A DNA stretch of 23,573 nt, taken from NCBI GenBank assembly GCA_945875195.1, contig CAMCJW010000009.1, positions 1-23,573 of the forward strand, in the 5' to 3' direction. The notes beneath the pieces are model-generated. The model was not told the DNA's origin and did not search any database. It saw only the letters and a program-made list of their open reading frames with translations. Source of the stretch: Chitinophaga pinensis. Its GTDB lineage: Bacteria; Bacteroidota; Bacteroidia; UKL13-3. The position numbers were made by a program, and so were the translations under genes. Of the stretch, positions 13,983 through 22,843 are shown piece after piece (position 1 is the stretch's first letter; every line of letters begins with the position of its first letter).

Positions 13983-16337
13983 TTATTCTTCTATATCTTC
14001 GGGCTCAATTTCAATAAAGCTAGTGCCAAATTCTTTTTTCGAATTCATGGTTTTTTCTAGGGATAGCAGCATGGCAGGTAACAGCAAAAGGTTCATAAAC
14101 ATACCAAAAATAAGCGCTAAAGATGTAAGCACACCTAATGCAATGGTACCACCAAAATTGGAAGCTGCAAAAATAATAAATCCTCCAAAAAGAGCAATGG
14201 CAGTATAAATGATACTTGGGCCAGCTTCACTTAAGCTTTCTGGAATAGCAATTTTCATATCCCAATTATTCTTTTTAAGCGAATGGCGGTATTTGGCCAA
14301 ATAATGGATGGTAAAATCGACCACAATTCCATAAGCAATGCTAAAAATTATGATAGTTGAAGGCTTTAAGCGAATATCGAAAAACCCCATGATGCCAAAG
14401 GTCATAACCAATGGTATAATGTTTGGAATAAGTGAAATCAACACCATTTTCCAGCTAAAAAACAAAAATGCCATCATAATTGATATAATGATTAAGGCTG
14501 AAATCATGCTTTGTATCAGGTTTTCAATGAGGTAATCATTACCTTTTAAGAAAATAGCACTTGTTCCAGTAATCTTAACCTCATAATTTTCCTTTGGGAA
14601 TATAGAATCCACTTTGTTTTGAACTTTTTTAGTGAGGACTTTCATTTCTACATTGCCAATATCGGCCATTTGAACACTCACCCTTGCTTTTCTAAAATTG
14701 CTATCCACCATCGATTTCATGATGTTGGTTTTATTATTTTCTTTAGGAATATAGTCTACAATATCGGTAATATCAACTACACTTGGAACAATATAATAGC
14801 GTTCATCACCATAATGCATACCTTGATTGGCGAACTTTAAAACATCTACAATTGAAGTTGGTTTAGATAACTCTGGGAATTGAGCCAACTCCTTTTGAAG
14901 CCTATTTATTTTTTGCAAAGTGACATAATCTTTTACCCCATCATTTCTTTTGGTATCTATGCTAATTTCGAAAGGCAATGCTCCTTTTAAGTGTTTCTCA
15001 AAAAACTTAAGGTCAACATAAACTGGGTCGTTGGCAGGTAAATCATCTACCACATAACCTAGGTTTTTAACCTTGAATGAACCATAAATAGAAAAAATTA
15101 GAAGTACCAGTGTAACCATATAAATTGTTGGGCGCTTGTGGTGAACCAAATGATTACATTTATTCAAAACATTGTTTAGTCTAATGCTATCTAAATGTTT
15201 GGTATGTTTAGGGTTTGGCGGAGGAAGGTAGCTATAAGCAATTGGAATAAAAATAAGCGAAATAATGTAAATAAGCATGATTACAATTCCCGAAACAACT
15301 GAAAATTGATCTAACATGGCTGAGCCCGAAAAGCTAAATACCACAAAGCCAACGGCTGTAGTTACATTGGTTAAAAATAATGGAAGGCCATTTTTAGAGA
15401 TTAGGCGCAATAAGGCCAACATTTTATTGCCATGCTTGGTAAACTCTTGGTGATAAACATTGAGCAGATATATACAATTTTGAACTCCTATAATTACCAT
15501 TAATGGTGGCAAAATTCCAGTTAAAATTGTTATTTTATAATCAAACAATGCCAACAATCCCATGGTTGCTACAACCCCAATAACTACAACGATCAGCGAG
15601 AATATAACCGCACTGAGGAAGCGAAAGAAAAGAAAAATAAAAAGTGCAGTAATTAAAATTGACAAATAAGTGAAGATTTTGATTTCGTTTCCAACTCTAG
15701 AACTCATGATGGTTCTTACATATGGTAAACCAGAAATATGTATTTCAGAATTATGGGTTGACCCAAATTCTTTTACACGCTTCTCAATTCCTGAAACTAA
15801 CGGAATTCGGGCTTTACTGTCTAGCTGTTTTTTGTTTAAATTAATAGCTAAAATAACAAGGTCGCTTTCAGGATTGTACAACAGTCCATGGTAAAATTTG
15901 AGCGATTTTACTACATTTTGAAAGGAGTCAAGTTCAGTTTGAGTTTTAAACTTTTTTGATAAAATTTGCTTTATTTCCAATTTTCCCAATGAATCATTCC
16001 TAGATAAATTATAGGCTTTGGTAATAGATACAACTTTTTCAACACCTTCTATGGCCTCAATTTCGTTGCATAAATCATATAAATCGTTGAAATATCCTAG
16101 TTTAAAAAGGTCTTTGCTTTGGGTACCTATAACCAATATATTGCCATCCTCGCCAAAGGTTTCCTTAAACTTTACATAATCAATGTAATCTGGATCGTCT
16201 TGAGGTACAACCTTAGCAAAGTCATAGGTCATTTGTACCTGAGTGGCATAAAAACCAAAGAAAATGGATAATAATCCTAAACCAATTAGTAATCTGAGTC
16301 TATTCCTAAAAGAAAATGAACCTATTGCATGCCACAT
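13983..16337 (-). CDS. MMPL/RND-superfamily exporter
   Basis: Inner-membrane transporter, 784 residues, with the duplicated six-helix RND layout. TM1 is about 13-31, a periplasmic domain about 32-218, TM2-TM6 about 219-372, TM7 about 404-422, a second periplasmic domain about 423-605, and TM8-TM12 about 607-762. Each half has a sterol-sensing-domain-like bundle. In the second half TM10 carries the proton-relay-type Asp674 (YGIVVDFTIHYLAKYRHSL). At the matching place in the first half the sequence is IIGVQNCIYLLNVYHQE, with Asn287-Cys288 instead of Asp. The C-terminus is acidic. Substrate unknown; the family moves lipids and hydrophobic compounds in other bacteria. It is divergent from porZ. 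Confidence 0.85.
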   Translation of the reverse strand: MWHAIGSFSFRNRLRLLIGLGLLSIFFGFYATQVQMTYDFAKVVPQDDPDYIDYVKFKETFGEDGNILVIGTQSKDLFKLGYFNDLYDLCNEIEAIEGVEKVVSITKAYNLSRNDSLGKLEIKQILSKKFKTQTELDSFQNVVKSLKFYHGLLYNPESDLVILAINLNKKQLDSKARIPLVSGIEKRVKEFGSTHNSEIHISGLPYVRTIMSSRVGNEIKIFTYLSILITALFIFLFFRFLSAVIFSLIVVVIGVVATMGLLALFDYKITILTGILPPLMVIIGVQNCIYLLNVYHQEFTKHGNKMLALLRLISKNGLPLFLTNVTTAVGFVVFSFSGSAMLDQFSVVSGIVIMLIYIISLIFIPIAYSYLPPPNPKHTKHLDSIRLNNVLNKCNHLVHHKRPTIYMVTLVLLIFSIYGSFKVKNLGYVVDDLPANDPVYVDLKFFEKHLKGALPFEISIDTKRNDGVKDYVTLQKINRLQKELAQFPELSKPTSIVDVLKFANQGMHYGDERYYIVPSVVDITDIVDYIPKENNKTNIMKSMVDSNFRKARVSVQMADIGNVEMKVLTKKVQNKVDSIFPKENYEVKITGTSAIFLKGNDYLIENLIQSMISALIIISIMMAFLFFSWKMVLISLIPNIIPLVMTFGIMGFFDIRLKPSTIIIFSIAYGIVVDFTIHYLAKYRHSLKKNNWDMKIAIPESLSEAGPSIIYTAIALFGGFIIFAASNFGGTIALGVLTSLALIFGMFMNLLLLPAMLLSLEKTMNSKKEFGTSFIEIEPEDIEE

Positions 16338-16384
16338 ATTTTACAAAAGTAGCTAAAAAAGTTTAGAGTTAAATAATGTCTAAA

Positions 16385-16417
16385 TTTGTTCAAATTACTA
16401 TTATTACACTAATTTTG
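16385..16417 (+). promoter_or_regulatory. Promoter of porZ
   Basis: TTTG at 16385-16388, a 21-nt spacer, then TAATTTTG at 16410-16417: full matches to the Bacteroidota -33 (TTTG) and -7 (TAnnTTTG) elements. Transcription would begin near 16424, about 20-30 nt before the porZ start. Confidence 0.65.
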
Positions 16418-16455
16418 GTTCTATATCGTTTATTTGTGGTTGTATAATGTTTCAA

Positions 16456-18756
16456 ATGAAAAAGAGTTTAGTTGTTTTCTTATTTTGCCTTTTAGCTGTT
16501 GTTTCCATTGCACAAGTTAATTTTGAGGGTTGGCGAGTTCATTTACCTTATTTTAGAAATGCCTCCATTACCTCGGTTGGTACTAAAGTATATTGTGGTT
16601 CAAATTCTGGTTTGTTTTCTTATGATACCGATGATGGGAGCATAGAAAGAATTTCCCGTATCAATGGTTTATCAGATGTGGAAGTAAAGATTGTGAAACA
16701 CAATGTGGCCAAAAATGTAAGCGTTGTTATCTACAATAATTCCAATATTGATATAATTGACGAGCGTACTCATTCAATATATAATGTTCCTGATATTTTA
16801 ATGAAGACCATTATTGGTTCAAAAGCAATCAATCATTTGTGTTTTTTTGAGAACAAGGTTTACCTGGCATGTAGCTTTGGAATTGTGGTTTTGGATTTAG
16901 ACAAAAGGCAAATTATTGATTCCTATCAGAACCTGGGTGTTGGAGGTTCGCAATTAGAATTTTTGGCGATAAGTATATTTAACAATCAAATTATTGCCTC
17001 CTCCTTAAATGAGATTTATTCAGCCCCTTTAAATTCTCCTAATTTAAACGATTTCAATTTTTGGAAAATTATAAAAAGCTCAACTAAAAGTGGAAAAAGT
17101 TTAGTCTATAAAAACATTCTCTATGCATTAGTTGATGATGCTTTGCAAACATATGACGGCATTACTTGGCAATTATATGCACCTACCAATGGTTTAAAAA
17201 TTACGGCGCTTCAACTTAGTGCTTATGAAAGTAGTGCCGCGGTAATGTATATTATTTGTCCAGAGAAAATCATTGTAGAAAGCGGCAACAACACTCCTCA
17301 AAGTTTAATACACACTTATAGGTCAGATGCAGTAGTAAATAGCAAAGGTTACTTATCAATGGTGGATGAAACTTATGGGTTAACCATCGACAATAAGCAA
17401 ACACTTCAATTGGATTATATCATCCCTAATGGCCCAGTTTCAAAAACATTTGGAAGAATGCTTTATGAAAATGAAAAATTATGGGTAGCAGGTGGTTCTG
17501 TTAATGATAGGTGGGATCCACTTATGTATAATGGCAGTAAGTTTTATCAATATCAAAATAACAATTGGTTCAATTTTAATGAAGAAAATACACCAGCTGT
17601 AAAGGGTATGTCCGACTTTATCGACATCAAAAAAAATCCTTATGGGAATGAAATATACCTAACCAGTTATGGAAGTGGGGTAATTGAATTGTTAAACAAT
17701 GTTTTTGTAAAGAAATACGATGAAACCAACAGTACTTTGCAAAGATTAAGTGTTGTAGATCCTAACTTTAAACCCCTGCTCTCTGGTGGGATGGATTTTG
17801 ATAACAATGGAAACTTATGGATAAGTAATTTTGGAGCCAACAAGCCGCTGAGTGTTAAAACCAAATCCGGCTGGTATGCTTTTAATATTGGCAATATTGC
17901 AGGTGGAAATGAGTTGGGTTGGGTTACTTGTGATGATTATAACAACAAATGGGTACTGAGTTTAAAAGACAAAGGGATTCTTGTATATAATGATAATGGT
18001 AGCCCTGCAAATGCAAACGATGATAAGTATAAGATGTTAACAAAGGAAGCGGGGCAGGGAGCTTTGCCTTCTAATACCGTTTTATGTACAAGTAAAGATT
18101 TAAGGGGTGAAATCTGGATTGGTACCAGCCAAGGTTTAACTATTTTAAGCAATCCTGGTCAAATTTTTAATACTGATGAGGAGAATTTCGATGCACGACC
18201 AATTGTTATTAAAGTAGGTTCAAACTATGAAATATTTTTAGGCAAGGAGCAAATCAATTGTATCAAGGTTGATCCTTCTAACAGAAAGTGGATTGGAACA
18301 CCCAATGGCGTTTGGTTGGTTTCTGACGATGGTTATAAAGTAATTAAAAATTTCACTACTGTTAACTCTCCTTTGTTGTCAAATAATGTCATGGAAATTG
18401 GTATTGATGAACATACCGGAGAGGTATTTTTTGGAACAGAAAAAGGTATCATTTCTTATATGGGAGATGCCAGTGAAGGTTCCAAAGATTTTGGCAAAGT
18501 GGAGATTTATCCAAATCCTGTGAGGCCAGAATTTACAGGTAGTATAGCCATTAGAGGCTTAGTGGATAAAGCCACTGTTAAAATTACAGATATAAGTGGG
18601 AATTTGGTATATGAAACCACAGCAAATGGTGGCTTTGCCTCATGGGATGGAAAAAGTTTTAATGGCAAAAGGGTTGGAACAGGGGTTTATGTAATTTTCT
18701 CTGCAAGTAAAGATGGTGAACAAACATTTGCAGGCAAATTGTTGTTTATCAATTAA
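16456..18756 (+). CDS. porZ: PorZ-type two-propeller protein with T9SS C-terminal domain
   Basis: Cell-surface component of the type IX secretion system attachment complex; in Porphyromonas PorZ delivers anionic LPS to the PorU sortase. A signal peptide (MKKSLVVFLFCLLAVVSIAQ) opens the protein at ATG 16456. An ATG nine bases upstream (16447) would add only MFQ and weaken the basic n-region. The body is made of beta-propeller repeats, including NGLSDVEVKIV near the start and WIGTSQGLTIL and KWIGTPNGVWLVSDDG later, which suggest two propellers. The last 85 residues form a type A C-terminal domain: VEIYPNPV..., KITDISGNLVYET, and TGVYVI near the end. PorZ keeps this domain rather than losing it. 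The N-terminal GWRVHLPYFRNASITSV and IERISRINGLSD blocks are PorZ-like. It is monocistronic with its own promoter. Confidence 0.85.
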   Translation: MKKSLVVFLFCLLAVVSIAQVNFEGWRVHLPYFRNASITSVGTKVYCGSNSGLFSYDTDDGSIERISRINGLSDVEVKIVKHNVAKNVSVVIYNNSNIDIIDERTHSIYNVPDILMKTIIGSKAINHLCFFENKVYLACSFGIVVLDLDKRQIIDSYQNLGVGGSQLEFLAISIFNNQIIASSLNEIYSAPLNSPNLNDFNFWKIIKSSTKSGKSLVYKNILYALVDDALQTYDGITWQLYAPTNGLKITALQLSAYESSAAVMYIICPEKIIVESGNNTPQSLIHTYRSDAVVNSKGYLSMVDETYGLTIDNKQTLQLDYIIPNGPVSKTFGRMLYENEKLWVAGGSVNDRWDPLMYNGSKFYQYQNNNWFNFNEENTPAVKGMSDFIDIKKNPYGNEIYLTSYGSGVIELLNNVFVKKYDETNSTLQRLSVVDPNFKPLLSGGMDFDNNGNLWISNFGANKPLSVKTKSGWYAFNIGNIAGGNELGWVTCDDYNNKWVLSLKDKGILVYNDNGSPANANDDKYKMLTKEAGQGALPSNTVLCTSKDLRGEIWIGTSQGLTILSNPGQIFNTDEENFDARPIVIKVGSNYEIFLGKEQINCIKVDPSNRKWIGTPNGVWLVSDDGYKVIKNFTTVNSPLLSNNVMEIGIDEHTGEVFFGTEKGIISYMGDASEGSKDFGKVEIYPNPVRPEFTGSIAIRGLVDKATVKITDISGNLVYETTANGGFASWDGKSFNGKRVGTGVYVIFSASKDGEQTFAGKLLFIN

Positions 18757-18816
18757 TCAAATTTTTTTAATAGCCATTTTCAATAAATTATTACGCACAA
18801 TCACAAATCACAACTA

Positions 18817-19815
18817 ATGAAAGCAGCAGTTTTACATGCTATCAATACTCCTTATTTATTTCAAGAATTTGAAAAGCCCGAACCAAATGAAAATGAAGTA
18901 CGCATAAGATTAAAGTATGCAGCGCTGAATCACAGGGATGTTTGGATCCAAAAGGGCCAATATGCAGGATTGGTATTTCCAATTATATGTGGCAGCGATG
19001 GTTGCGGAATAGTTGATGCTGTTGGCTCTATGAATAATGAAAGTTGGATAGGCAAAGAAGTAATTATAAATCCATCTTTAAATTGGGGCGAAAATGATAG
19101 GTTTCAAGCAAAAGATTATGTAATATTAGGGTTGCCTCATCATGGAACCTTTGCAGAATACGTTGTGGTGCCTGCCCATTTAATTCATGAAAAACCTTCC
19201 CATTTGAAAAGTGAGGAAGCGGCTTCCATTCCGCTGGCAGGTTTAACCAGTTATAGGGCTTTATTTGGAAGAGCAAATGCAAAAAAAGATGAAACAGTAT
19301 TAATTACGGGTGTGGGTGGTGGAGTAGCTTTGTTTGCCGCCCAATTCGCTATTGCTGCTGGTTGTAAAGTTTATGTTAGCAGTGGAAGTGATGATAAAAT
19401 AGCGCATGCCATTAAGCTTGGGGCAAAAGGTGGCGCCAATTATAAACACACAGATTGGCATAAATCATTGGCAAAAGAAAGTGGTGGATTTGATGTGATT
19501 GTTGATGGGGCTGGTGGGCCAGATTTTGCAAAACTTGTAGATATGTGTAAGCCTGGTGCCCGAATTGCTAGCTATGGCGCAACAGCGGGCCCATGGAATG
19601 CTGTGGTTCCTGCAAAGATATTCTGGAAACAAATTGATATTTTAGGTTCAACCATGGGTACCGATAAAGAATTTAGTGATATGATAGGCTTTGTAAATAG
19701 CCATAAAATAGTACCAATAGTAGCAAAGGTTTACGGTTTGAACCAATGCCAAGATGCAGCCGCTTATATGGATGAAGGAAAACAATTTGGCAAGATTGTT
19801 TTAGCAATAGAATAA
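18817..19815 (+). CDS. Medium-chain dehydrogenase/reductase, quinone-reductase-like
   Basis: NAD(P)-dependent oxidoreductase, 332 residues, usual length. The N-terminal GroES-like domain (about 1-125) includes CGSDGCGIVDAVG at 58-70. The Rossmann domain follows (about 135-290), with nucleotide motif TGVGGGVALFAAQFA at 164-178. The four-Cys structural zinc lobe is missing: the region is short and reads NPSLNWGENDRFQ. The GHE of zinc alcohol dehydrogenases is replaced by GSD, so a zinc-independent enzyme of the quinone-oxidoreductase/YhdH/YogA kind is likely. Substrate cannot be told. It lies 60 nt after porZ and 76 nt before metF, all on the same strand. Confidence 0.85.
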   Translation: MKAAVLHAINTPYLFQEFEKPEPNENEVRIRLKYAALNHRDVWIQKGQYAGLVFPIICGSDGCGIVDAVGSMNNESWIGKEVIINPSLNWGENDRFQAKDYVILGLPHHGTFAEYVVVPAHLIHEKPSHLKSEEAASIPLAGLTSYRALFGRANAKKDETVLITGVGGGVALFAAQFAIAAGCKVYVSSGSDDKIAHAIKLGAKGGANYKHTDWHKSLAKESGGFDVIVDGAGGPDFAKLVDMCKPGARIASYGATAGPWNAVVPAKIFWKQIDILGSTMGTDKEFSDMIGFVNSHKIVPIVAKVYGLNQCQDAAAYMDEGKQFGKIVLAIE

Positions 19816-19891
19816 ACCTAATAAGGGTTTATCAAAAAATTACAACAGAATTAAACATACAGAAATTAGAATTACTTATTTTGCAAACCAA

Positions 19892-20845
19892 ATGAAAGTT
19901 ACTGAACATATTAAAAACGCAAAGGAAACATTGTTTTCCATTGAAATTTTGCCTCCATTAAAGGGTAAAGATATTAATTCAATATACAATGCTATCAACC
20001 CTTTGATGGAGTTTAAGCCTGCCTTTATTGATGTTACTTATCACCGTGAAGAGTTTGTTTTGCGCAAACGAAAAGATGGAGGGTTTGATAAATTATATAC
20101 CCGCAAACGTCCCGGTACAGTTGCAATATGTGCCGCACTTATGAACAAGTTTCATGTAGATACTGTTCCTCATTTAATTTGTGGTGGTTTTAGCAAAGAA
20201 GAAACTGAGAATGCTCTGATTGACTTAAACTTCTTAGGTATTGACAATGTATTGGTTTTGCGTGGAGATAATATCAAGAATGAGTCGAACTTTGTTCCAG
20301 AGCCAGATGGGAATAAAGATTCTTTAGAGCTCCTAAAGCAAGTTGCGGCTATGAATAAAGGCAAATATTTAGACGATGAACTGGAAAATGCGTCTCAATC
20401 AAATTTTTGTGTTGGTGTTTCTGGTTATCCTGAGAAGCATTTTGAAGCGCCAAATATGCAAAGCGATTTAAGGTGGCTGAAACAAAAGGTAGATTCAGGT
20501 GCAGAATTTATTGTAACTCAAATGTTTTTCAATAATTCTAAGTTTTTCGAATTTGTTGATACCTGTAAAAAATTAGGTATTGATATTCCAATTATCCCAG
20601 GTATTAAGCCACTTACAACCAAGCGTCAATTAACAATTTTACCTAAAGTGTTTCATATCGATATTCCAGAAGATTTGGTTCATGCCGTTGAAAATTGCAA
20701 AGACGATAAGGCTGTTAAACAAGTTGGTATTGAATGGGCTATTCAACAGAGTAAAGAATTGAAAGCAGCCAAAGTGCCCGTTTTACACTTTTATACGATG
20801 GGTTTGGCCGAGGTAACAAAAGCCATTGCGGCTGAAGTGTTTTAA
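19892..20845 (+). CDS. metF: 5,10-methylenetetrahydrofolate reductase
   Basis: FAD enzyme, 317 residues, that reduces 5,10-methylene-THF to 5-methyl-THF for methionine synthesis. It is a single TIM barrel. Glu18 in FSIEILPPLKGK is the catalytic acid (Glu28 in E. coli, in the FEFFPPR context). LVLRGDN at 121-127 holds Asp126, which contacts the flavin (Asp120 in E. coli). VPHLICGG (92-99) and FIVTQMFFNN in the second half are further family blocks. The LPPLKGK form is the common Bacteroidota version. It ends 20 nt before tcdA, so the two are likely cotranscribed. Confidence 0.96.
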   Translation: MKVTEHIKNAKETLFSIEILPPLKGKDINSIYNAINPLMEFKPAFIDVTYHREEFVLRKRKDGGFDKLYTRKRPGTVAICAALMNKFHVDTVPHLICGGFSKEETENALIDLNFLGIDNVLVLRGDNIKNESNFVPEPDGNKDSLELLKQVAAMNKGKYLDDELENASQSNFCVGVSGYPEKHFEAPNMQSDLRWLKQKVDSGAEFIVTQMFFNNSKFFEFVDTCKKLGIDIPIIPGIKPLTTKRQLTILPKVFHIDIPEDLVHAVENCKDDKAVKQVGIEWAIQQSKELKAAKVPVLHFYTMGLAEVTKAIAAEVF

Positions 20846-20865
20846 TTATTGCCCTTTATTTTTCT

Positions 20866-21606
20866 ATGAGTATTGAAATACAGCCCTGGATGGGTAGAAC
20901 TGAGTTGCTGTTGGGTCAAGACCAATTGCATAAGCTAATTAACTCAAATGTTTTAGTGGTTGGTTTAGGGGGAGTAGGGGGTATTGCTGCCGAAATGATT
21001 GCCAGAGCTGGGGTTGGTAAAATGACAATTGTAGATGCAGATACTGTTGATCCTACCAATCGCAATAGGCAGATACCAGCTTTAAAAAGTACCGAAGGAA
21101 AAGTGAAGGCTGAGGTTTTGGCTGAACGATTGTTGGATGTTAATCCAGCGTTAGATTTACAAGTTATTCCAGCCTATTTTAGGGATCAGCTTACTTTTGA
21201 TGTTTTAGATAACAACCAATTTGATTATGCTTTAGACTGCATTGATACGCTATCCCCAAAAGTGTTTTATATCAAAGCGTGTATTGATAGAGGCATACCA
21301 ATAGTTAGTAGCATGGGCGCAGGTTCAAAGGTTGATCCAACTATGGTTAGGGTTGCAGATATATCAGAAACGTATAATTGCCATTTGGCCCGTTATACCA
21401 GGAAATATTTGCATAGGTTAGGAGTTTATAAAGGAGTAAAATCTGTTTTTTCTGCAGAGGAAAAAGTAGTTAATTCTCAACTGATGTTGATGGAGGCCCG
21501 TAATAAAAAATCTGCCGTTGGAACCATTAGTTACATGCCAACTGTATTTGGCTGCACCGTGGCTTCAGTTGCCATAAGAGATTTATATAAATTACCCAAA
21601 AAATAG
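20866..21606 (+). CDS. tcdA: tRNA threonylcarbamoyladenosine dehydratase
   Basis: E1-like adenylating enzyme, 246 residues, that cyclises t6A at position 37 of ANN-decoding tRNAs to ct6A using ATP. The nucleotide site shows GLGGVGG at 33-39, Asp57 (VDAD) and TNRNRQIPAL at 64-73 with Lys79. The TcdA-specific block SSMGAGSKVDPTMVRVADI is in the middle, followed by LARYTRKYLHRLGVYKGVKSVFS and, near the end, GTISYMPTVFGC. This separates it from ThiF and MoeB. It has neither a rhodanese domain nor the Cys-rich zinc motifs of MoeB. The stop codon is only 7 nt from the stop of the convergent phospholipase D-family gene. Confidence 0.92.
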   Translation: MSIEIQPWMGRTELLLGQDQLHKLINSNVLVVGLGGVGGIAAEMIARAGVGKMTIVDADTVDPTNRNRQIPALKSTEGKVKAEVLAERLLDVNPALDLQVIPAYFRDQLTFDVLDNNQFDYALDCIDTLSPKVFYIKACIDRGIPIVSSMGAGSKVDPTMVRVADISETYNCHLARYTRKYLHRLGVYKGVKSVFSAEEKVVNSQLMLMEARNKKSAVGTISYMPTVFGCTVASVAIRDLYKLPKK

Positions 21607-21613
21607 GTTTATT

Positions 21614-22765
21614 TCATTTGAAAAAAGACAATAGCTTCATGGAAAATATCATGGTTCTATAGGCCAGATAGTTCCGGAATGATTGAAACAGGTTAATTTT
21701 TCTGAGGAATAATAAATGGTTAATTTTAAGTGCATTTTTTTGAAGATCTTGGTTAATTTCATCTATACAAGATTCTAAAAATTCTTTGTTCCTAATTTCA
21801 ATATTACATTCGGTACTGCCAAAGTCGCTCAGGTAATTGAGGTTGTATGAACCCAAACAAACCCATTCATCATCAATCAAAGCCAATTTCGCATGTAATA
21901 CACTTGGCTGCCATTCCCATATTTCTACACCAGCTTTAAACAAATCGGAATAAAAGTATTGTGTGGCATATTTCATGGTTCCAATATCTGAAATACCCCC
22001 AAAAACAAGCCTAACTTTTACGCCTCTCCATGCAGCTTTCTTAATTAATCTTTTTAGGGCTGGTGAGGGAAGGAAATAACTAGCTAAAATTAATATTTCT
22101 TTTTGTGCGTTGCGGATATTTTGACGGTATTGCCTGCTAATTCCAAATTTTGCTTTCGACCAATGATTTTGAAGTATTCGAGATTTAAACGAACCTGTTT
22201 CTTTGCTGTATTGTAGTTGCCTTTTTTTATCCTTGCTTAATGGTAAAAATCCTTTTTCTAATTTAAAGCAAATTCTTAATAAATCTACCACCCCATTTCC
22301 TTTAATAAGAATGCCATAGTCTAGCCATGTTTTTTTTCCTCCATAGCCACTATACGAATCGGAAATATTTATGCCACCAATAAGTGCAACTTTGCGATCG
22401 AAAATAAAAACTTTATGATGCATCCGCACACCTAAGTGAAGTTTAGCACTGAGTTTAAATTTTGAGAAGAAATTTACTATTGCCCCATTTTCTTTTAACT
22501 CTTTCTCCCAAGCAACAGGAAACCTTGCACTGCCAAAGGCATCGAGCCACAAATATATTTCTACTTTCCTTTTTGCAGCAGCTATGAGTGCGTCTGAAAA
22601 AATTTTTCCTGTAAGGTCGTTCTCAAAAATATAAACGTGGAAGTGTATTTCGGATTGGGCATCATTTATTTGTTGCAATAGTTCCTTGAAGAAAGGCTCA
22701 CCACTCTTTAATAGTTTTAAATCATTGTTATTGTGCCAAGGAAATATTCCAATTTGCTTTTGCAT
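21614..22765 (-). CDS. Phospholipase D-family protein, cardiolipin synthase-like
   Basis: 383 residues with two HKD motifs. Motif 1 has His116, Lys118, Asp123 (RMHHKVFIFD, then GGINISD) and motif 2 has His291, Lys293, Asp298 (LHAKLALID, then GSYNLN). The two lobes together make one active site, as in bacterial cardiolipin synthases of the ClsB type, which have no N-terminal transmembrane helices; none is present here either. Lipid phosphatidyl transfer is the likely activity. A nuclease or other phosphodiesterase cannot be excluded from sequence alone. The C-terminus is basic and hydrophobic (about 345-383) and could touch the membrane. It has its own promoter and lies downstream of the histidine kinase on the same strand. 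Confidence 0.85.
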   Translation of the reverse strand: MQKQIGIFPWHNNNDLKLLKSGEPFFKELLQQINDAQSEIHFHVYIFENDLTGKIFSDALIAAAKRKVEIYLWLDAFGSARFPVAWEKELKENGAIVNFFSKFKLSAKLHLGVRMHHKVFIFDRKVALIGGINISDSYSGYGGKKTWLDYGILIKGNGVVDLLRICFKLEKGFLPLSKDKKRQLQYSKETGSFKSRILQNHWSKAKFGISRQYRQNIRNAQKEILILASYFLPSPALKRLIKKAAWRGVKVRLVFGGISDIGTMKYATQYFYSDLFKAGVEIWEWQPSVLHAKLALIDDEWVCLGSYNLNYLSDFGSTECNIEIRNKEFLESCIDEINQDLQKNALKINHLLFLRKINLFQSFRNYLAYRTMIFSMKLLSFFK

Positions 22766-22775
22766 AGCTATTGTT

Positions 22776-22806
22776 CAAAGCTACAAGCAAAGCAACATTT
22801 GCACAA
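22776..22806 (-). promoter_or_regulatory. Promoter of the phospholipase D-family gene
   Basis: On the minus strand: TTG (22806-22804), a 20-nt spacer, then TAGCTTTG (22783-22776). Both elements match the Bacteroidota consensus fully. The start site would fall a few bases before the ATG at 22765, giving a very short leader. Confidence 0.6.
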
Positions 22807-22843
22807 GCAGTTTTTATAAAAATTATTAAAGGTTTGATCCTAT

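Noticed and set aside
16344..16351. TACTTTTG on the minus strand as a promoter for the MMPL exporter, giving a leaderless mRNA
   Set aside because: The -7 box matches, but no TTG or TTTG is found 19-21 nt upstream and the start site would fall on the start codon. Not enough to call.
19812..19832. Hairpin ATAAACC / GGTTTAT at the end of the dehydrogenase gene as a terminator
   Set aside because: Only 7 bp, mostly A-T, overlaps the stop codon and is followed by an A-run rather than a T-run.
19876..19883. TTATTTTG as a metF promoter
   Set aside because: One mismatch in the -7 box and no -33 element at the right distance; it would leave a leader of only a few bases.
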